Source of the DNA: Chloroflexota bacterium | Lineage (GTDB): Bacteria; Chloroflexota; Anaerolineae; B4-G1 | Reading direction: 5' to 3' | Length of the DNA stretch: 35,756 bases | Assembly: GCA_024232355.1 (NCBI GenBank) | Contig: JAAEPW010000951.1 | Coordinates: 1-35,756, forward strand | Shown: in pieces, positions 32,309 to 35,756 of the stretch | How positions within the stretch are numbered: position 1 is the first letter of the stretch | Layout of the letters: each line of letters opens with the position of its first letter | Translations under genes and position numbers: made by a program | Notes under the pieces: model-generated | Told to the model about the DNA's origin: nothing | The model's input: the letters and a program-made list of their open reading frames with translations, nothing else | Database searches by the model: none

Positions 32309-33685
32309 GTGAGTAGCAAGAAACACGATCGAATCTATTCCGGCGCCACGCCGGAGGAGATTGCCACGGATCTAGCCCCTCTCGTTGATTTTCAAGAGCA
32401 GGGAGTGTCGCTGGACGAGTTATCCAGCCTGATCGACGAGCATCTGATCCCCCACCTGGTCAAGTACGATCATCCCGGTTTTCATTCGCTGTACAATTTC
32501 TTCCTGGAAGAAGGGGCTGAATTGGGAGCCCGGGTCGCGTTGCCGTACAACCAGGGAGTGACCAACTATCAGGTCTCGCCGGGGGCGGTGATGTTGGAGG
32601 AACTCTGCGGCAAAGCCCTGTGCCGCCTCTTTGGATTCCCACCTGGGTCTGACGCGACCTTTGCGTACTCGGGCACCTATGCCAATCAGCAAGCCCTGTA
32701 CATGGCCCTCCATTGGAAAGCAGAACAGCAAGGGGTTGATTTTGCGGAAAAGGGATTACTGGGTTTTCGGGACCCAAGTCGCTTGACCGTCGTCTGTTCT
32801 GAAGAAGCGCACTTTTCGTTGAGACAGGCATTGCGCGTGATGGGACTGGGCGAGCAGAGCCTCAAGACCGTGGCGGTGGACGGAAACCGACGGATGGGCG
32901 TCGATGCGTTGCAAGAGACACTCGAGGCATTGCGCAAGACGCACGATGTATTTTGCGTCGTCCCCACGGCTGGCACATCCTCCACGGGTTCGGTCGACCC
33001 GGTCGCGCCGGTTGTTGATCTATGCCAGAACATGGAAATTTGGGTGCACGTGGACGCGGCGTACGGAATGATATACGGCCTGCTCCCTGAAAAATCCGCC
33101 TTGTTCTCCGGGGCAGAACGAGCAGATTCTGTCTGCTGGGACCCACACAAACAGTTTGGCGTGCCCATCCCCAGTTCCCTGCTATTCGCTCGCCGGGGGG
33201 AGGATCTGTACCGGATGGCCATTTACGGCGAATACTTTAACCGTCCGGGCGAATCGGTGCCCAACCCCGGGCTCAAGTCATTGCCATCTACCCGGCCTTT
33301 TTCGGCGCTGCCGTTGGTCGCTTCTATCCGCCATCAAGGGATGGAGCGGCTGCGGCAGAGGTTACGGGCACCGTTCGTCGCCATTCGTACTGCCATTGAT
33401 TACGTCAACAGCGTGGAGGACATCGAATTGATGCACGAACCCGATTTGGGCATATTCTGCATCCGCCTCGTCCCCCCGGGTTTTCCAGTGGACGAGTTGG
33501 ATCAATTGCAGAAATATATCTATGACAGGGTTATGGCAGAGGGACGACGCTCCGTCTCGATGACGAGCATAGACGGCAGAACGGCCTTGCGCTTTTTGGT
33601 TATCTCGTTGTCTGTAACGGGCGACGCATTGTTAGAGACGTTCGTCTATTTGCGGGCGCTGGCACGCGATTACGCAGAAACTTGA
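32309..33685 (+). CDS. PLP-dependent amino acid decarboxylase (group II)
   Basis: 458 residues. The Schiff-base Lys281 is in WDPHKQFGVP, the PLP-ring Asp249 in HVDAAYG, and the stacking His168 in SEEAHFS. YSGTYANQQAL is the phosphate-binding region. Group II enzymes decarboxylate Glu, Asp, Tyr, Trp, DOPA or 2,4-diaminobutyrate; some act in lyase or oxidase reactions. I cannot tell the substrate. In this operon it would convert the amino acid released by the carbamoylase into an amine. GTG at 32309 is chosen because GGAGGT (32299-32304) sits just before it and overlaps the in-frame ATG at 32297. Confidence 0.9.
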   Translation: MSSKKHDRIYSGATPEEIATDLAPLVDFQEQGVSLDELSSLIDEHLIPHLVKYDHPGFHSLYNFFLEEGAELGARVALPYNQGVTNYQVSPGAVMLEELCGKALCRLFGFPPGSDATFAYSGTYANQQALYMALHWKAEQQGVDFAEKGLLGFRDPSRLTVVCSEEAHFSLRQALRVMGLGEQSLKTVAVDGNRRMGVDALQETLEALRKTHDVFCVVPTAGTSSTGSVDPVAPVVDLCQNMEIWVHVDAAYGMIYGLLPEKSALFSGAERADSVCWDPHKQFGVPIPSSLLFARRGEDLYRMAIYGEYFNRPGESVPNPGLKSLPSTRPFSALPLVASIRHQGMERLRQRLRAPFVAIRTAIDYVNSVEDIELMHEPDLGIFCIRLVPPGFPVDELDQLQKYIYDRVMAEGRRSVSMTSIDGRTALRFLVISLSVTGDALLETFVYLRALARDYAET

Positions 33686-33766
33686 TCCACTCATCCTGGG
33701 GATACTTGAATATGAGCCAATCGTGCCCGTCTCGGGACTGGCGGATGATAAAGACTGTAACTTTAT

Positions 33767-34699
33767 CTATGGATCGAGGCGTTGTCGTTCTCTATCTATT
33801 GTTGGTGAACCTTCCTCATCAACAGCATCTTTTGCCAAGTCGTCGCGATTTGCCCCAGGCAAAGCCTGATCGGGTACAGTGAATATTGGGCGTCCATCTG
33901 ACCGTGTCAACGCGAAGAAAATGCTGCCCCAGAGAATGCCCAATATCGCCAGAATGATGATCCAAAGCCACTGATCATTCTCTCCCCACCACGCTAGGGT
34001 CAAGCCTATAACGACACCCGCGTACAGAATCGCCAACGTTATCCCTATTGCCCCGATAATGACCAGACCCCATTTAATATAGTAGCGAGTCTTCCTGGGT
34101 GCGTGTCGGGCGGTCATCATACCAGAGCGTTCACCGTACCACTGTAGTAACTCTGCGGTGGGATATTGTAACACGAGCACCAACACCAAGCCCGTGATCA
34201 TTCCACTCACCGCTGCTTGATTGACTGTATGAGCCAGAATGCGTATGATCCCTACGTCGATGGGTTGGCTCACGACTCCACTCAATCGCGCAACTGCCGC
34301 CAAGATCAGGTATTCGCCAATTGTTCCAACCGCCGCCCACAAGCTGGCCCGACGCCCCCACTGCCGTAGAACCAGCCACCATAGTATCATCTGCACTATG
34401 GGCATAAGCAGGCTCACAAATCCATTCCAGAACCCGAGTCTGTGCAAGGTAGACGTCGTGACGTAATACAAGACATTGACCCACATCCACGAATCTGCCC
34501 TGTGAACGCACTTTCGCAAGAGCAGCCATTGTATGACAAGCGGGACAATGCAAGACATTGCTCCAAGAAGCCATTCGATGTGCAGGGAGGAAAAGAGAAT
34601 CGTGTCCACAATCCAGCCCAAAGCACCCCCTAATGTACTGGCAAGCACCCACCGGACCCAAAATCTCCATTGAATAGGTAATACGCTGTCGTTAGGCAT
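33767..34699 (-). CDS. Polytopic membrane protein of unknown function
   Basis: 310 residues, family not recognised. About eight hydrophobic helices with frequent Trp and Gly (WVLASTLGGALGWIVDTILF, WWLVLRQWGRRASLW, LWIIILAILGILWGSIFF) and a hydrophilic C-terminal tail of about 45 residues (from DGRPIFTV). The WxxA-T-x-G-x-x-x-G N-terminus is common to many uncharacterised membrane proteins of filamentous and Chloroflexota-type bacteria. It converges with the decarboxylase gene, 81 bp away, with no clear terminator between them. Confidence 0.65.
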   Translation of the reverse strand: MPNDSVLPIQWRFWVRWVLASTLGGALGWIVDTILFSSLHIEWLLGAMSCIVPLVIQWLLLRKCVHRADSWMWVNVLYYVTTSTLHRLGFWNGFVSLLMPIVQMILWWLVLRQWGRRASLWAAVGTIGEYLILAAVARLSGVVSQPIDVGIIRILAHTVNQAAVSGMITGLVLVLVLQYPTAELLQWYGERSGMMTARHAPRKTRYYIKWGLVIIGAIGITLAILYAGVVIGLTLAWWGENDQWLWIIILAILGILWGSIFFALTRSDGRPIFTVPDQALPGANRDDLAKDAVDEEGSPTIDRERQRLDP

Positions 34700-34765
34700 A
34701 GCTCATTTTCTCCCAATCGCTTTCCGCTGTAGCAAGTAACTGGTCAGATATCCGGGCCTATCTTT

Positions 34766-35545
34766 CTAAGCCTCGATGCACGCCGGGCACACGGCCATAC
34801 ACTTGAAACAGAAATACTGAAACCCGAGGAATTGGGCCTGGTAGAGGTGCAGCAGCCGGGGATCTTTGAGCAGTTCTTTTTGCTCTTCCGGCGAGGCTCC
34901 GATGAACTGCCGCAAGTACCGTATGATCCCGCCGATGCCGTAGGGCTGGGATACTCGCAAACACTTGAATGCATCGGTCTTGGTTTCCTCGTCCAGGGCC
35001 TGGGCCGGACACGCCTCGACGCAGAGGTCGCACTGGGTGCACAGTTCATCCTCGACGGGCGGATCAGATTCCAGGGGCAGTTCCGTCAGGATAGCCGTAA
35101 AGACGATGCGGGTTCCAAAGCGGGGGTGAATGACCAGGTTGTGCCGTCCAAAGATCCCCAGCCCTGCCGCCACCGCCGCGTGCCTCAAGGAGACGTCCCC
35201 GACCAACCCCATCACCTCTGGCTCCATATTCAAAGGATAAGAGGCCGGAATGGCGGCCGCTTTGACGTGATAATGATCCTCAATGTACCGGCTGAGGAGA
35301 TAATTGTTCTTGATCGAGAGTTCCATCGCCCCCATCCGAGAGGCAAAGCTCACGCGGGGGTTTTCGCTCTCCACCACCCCGTCGAGTTCCCTGTAGCCCA
35401 GCACGACGAGAGATTTCACACCCGGCAAGATGATCCTGGGGTCCGGTGGCCTCTTGGCCTGGTAATCGTCAATCGCGGCAAACCCGACGACGTCCGCTCC
35501 TAGTTCGTGGCCGAATTGTCTGATTTGTTCTTTTTTCTCATTCAT
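34766..35545 (-). CDS. Double 4Fe-4S protein related to epoxyqueuosine reductase/reductive dehalogenase
   Basis: 259 residues. The N-terminal part (1-160: KSLVVLGYRELDG, YPLNMEPEVMGLVGDVSLRH, AAGLGIFGRHNLVIHPRFG) resembles the cobalamin-binding core of QueG-type proteins. The ferredoxin motif CTQCDLCVEACP (C169, C172, C175, C179) is followed by a second cluster CFKCMAVCPAC (C246, C249, C253, C256). It is shorter than QueG (about 340-380) and ends just after the second cluster, so the HEAT-repeat tRNA-binding end is missing. It is therefore probably not QueG itself but one of the many QueG-like redox proteins. Confidence 0.75.
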   Translation of the reverse strand: MNEKKEQIRQFGHELGADVVGFAAIDDYQAKRPPDPRIILPGVKSLVVLGYRELDGVVESENPRVSFASRMGAMELSIKNNYLLSRYIEDHYHVKAAAIPASYPLNMEPEVMGLVGDVSLRHAAVAAGLGIFGRHNLVIHPRFGTRIVFTAILTELPLESDPPVEDELCTQCDLCVEACPAQALDEETKTDAFKCLRVSQPYGIGGIIRYLRQFIGASPEEQKELLKDPRLLHLYQAQFLGFQYFCFKCMAVCPACIEA

Positions 35546-35626
35546 TGTTCAGTGTTATCTTCCCCCCAAGGGGTCGTTCAAAAATAACCTGGGATTTTGA
35601 TACGCATTTTCCGAGTGGGTACTGGT

Positions 35627-35756
35627 TCAGTTGAATGGGATTACGATGTAGACGAGGTTTCCATACCTCGTAGAGCCTTACGCGCTATGGAAAGCGCGGC
35701 TACAAGCTCAATTTCGAGCCACAACAGACTATTCTCTAAAAATCCCACCCAACTGA
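35627..35756. mobile_element. Possible MITE-like element with 16-bp terminal inverted repeats
   Basis: TCAGTTGAATGGGATT (35627-35642) and AATCCCACCCAACTGA (35741-35756, the window edge) are reverse complements at 14 of 16 positions and enclose about 98 bp with no gene. The 58-bp palindrome below lies inside. The right end is at the window edge, so target duplications cannot be checked. Confidence 0.35.
35647..35704. repeat. 58-bp palindromic repeat, copy 2
   Basis: Same length as the repeat at 7871-7928, with the same ends (TGTAG...GGCTACA) and the same internal TTCCATA and ATGGAA blocks at identical offsets; the loop and several stem bases differ. Several changes in one arm are not compensated in the other, so this copy is more degraded than copy 1. 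Confidence 0.7.

Noticed and set aside
1..35756. tRNA (including tRNA-Sec), rRNA genes and CRISPR arrays
   Set aside because: Scanning the intergenic gaps by eye showed no cloverleaf with a GGTTCGA-type T-loop, no rRNA sequence and no regularly spaced direct repeats.

Overview
The window looks like chromosomal DNA of a bacterium of the Chloroflexota, most likely Anaerolineae or Caldilineae. This is an inference from gene content and order: two Asp23/Gls24 proteins, a FakA/DegV pair running into recG-coaD-rpmF, a membrane-anchored alpha-2-macroglobulin, a CbpA-type DnaJ, and W-rich polytopic membrane proteins. GC content is moderate to high. I see no rRNA, tRNA or CRISPR array.

Layout. 1-1737 (+): possible tail of a sulfatase-like gene, then a DUF3307 membrane protein and a Crp/Fnr regulator behind a promoter with a CRP-like site. 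1815-2525 (-): membrane protein with internal repeats. 2762-6865 (+): dnaK, a small STAS-like gene, grpE and a zinc-finger-less dnaJ, followed by a broken htrA (6873-7701). 8076-12962 (+): a very large alpha-2-macroglobulin gene. 13058-17413 (-): small Cys-rich membrane protein at the far end of an rpmF-fabD-fabG-asp23-nusB-tatA/B-tatC operon that starts from a consensus promoter. 17491-24805 (-): asp23-fakA-fakB-fakB-recG-coaD-coiled-coil operon. 24970-25152 (+): rpmB. 25246-28297 (-): rpe, rlmN and a PAS-cyclase. 28588-33685 (+): cupin, hydantoin racemase, N-carbamoyl amino acid hydrolase, hydantoinase and a PLP decarboxylase, apparently one catabolic operon. 33767-35545 (-): membrane protein and a double 4Fe-4S protein. 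The right edge holds a palindromic repeat inside a possible inverted-repeat element.

The most striking observation is in the alpha-2-macroglobulin gene. A single in-frame TGA (11529-11531) falls exactly on the codon for the thioester cysteine (PHG-[TGA]-FEQ). The reading frame is otherwise open for 1,628 codons. A perfect 6-bp hairpin with a GGC loop begins 11 nt after the TGA, which is the spacing of a bacterial SECIS element. This suggests a selenocysteine thioester (selenoester) macroglobulin, a selenoprotein family I do not know to be described. The competing explanation is a simple nonsense mutation, and the decayed htrA next door keeps that alternative alive.

How the genes work together: chaperones (DnaK-GrpE-DnaJ), cell-envelope defence (alpha-2-macroglobulin), fatty-acid synthesis (FabD, FabG), fatty-acid uptake (FakA with two FakB-like DegV proteins), CoA synthesis (CoaD), translation and transcription housekeeping (RpmF, RpmB, NusB, RlmN), Tat secretion, cyclic-nucleotide-type signalling (cyclase, Crp-like regulator), and a hydantoin/N-carbamoyl amino acid pathway that ends in an amino acid decarboxylase.
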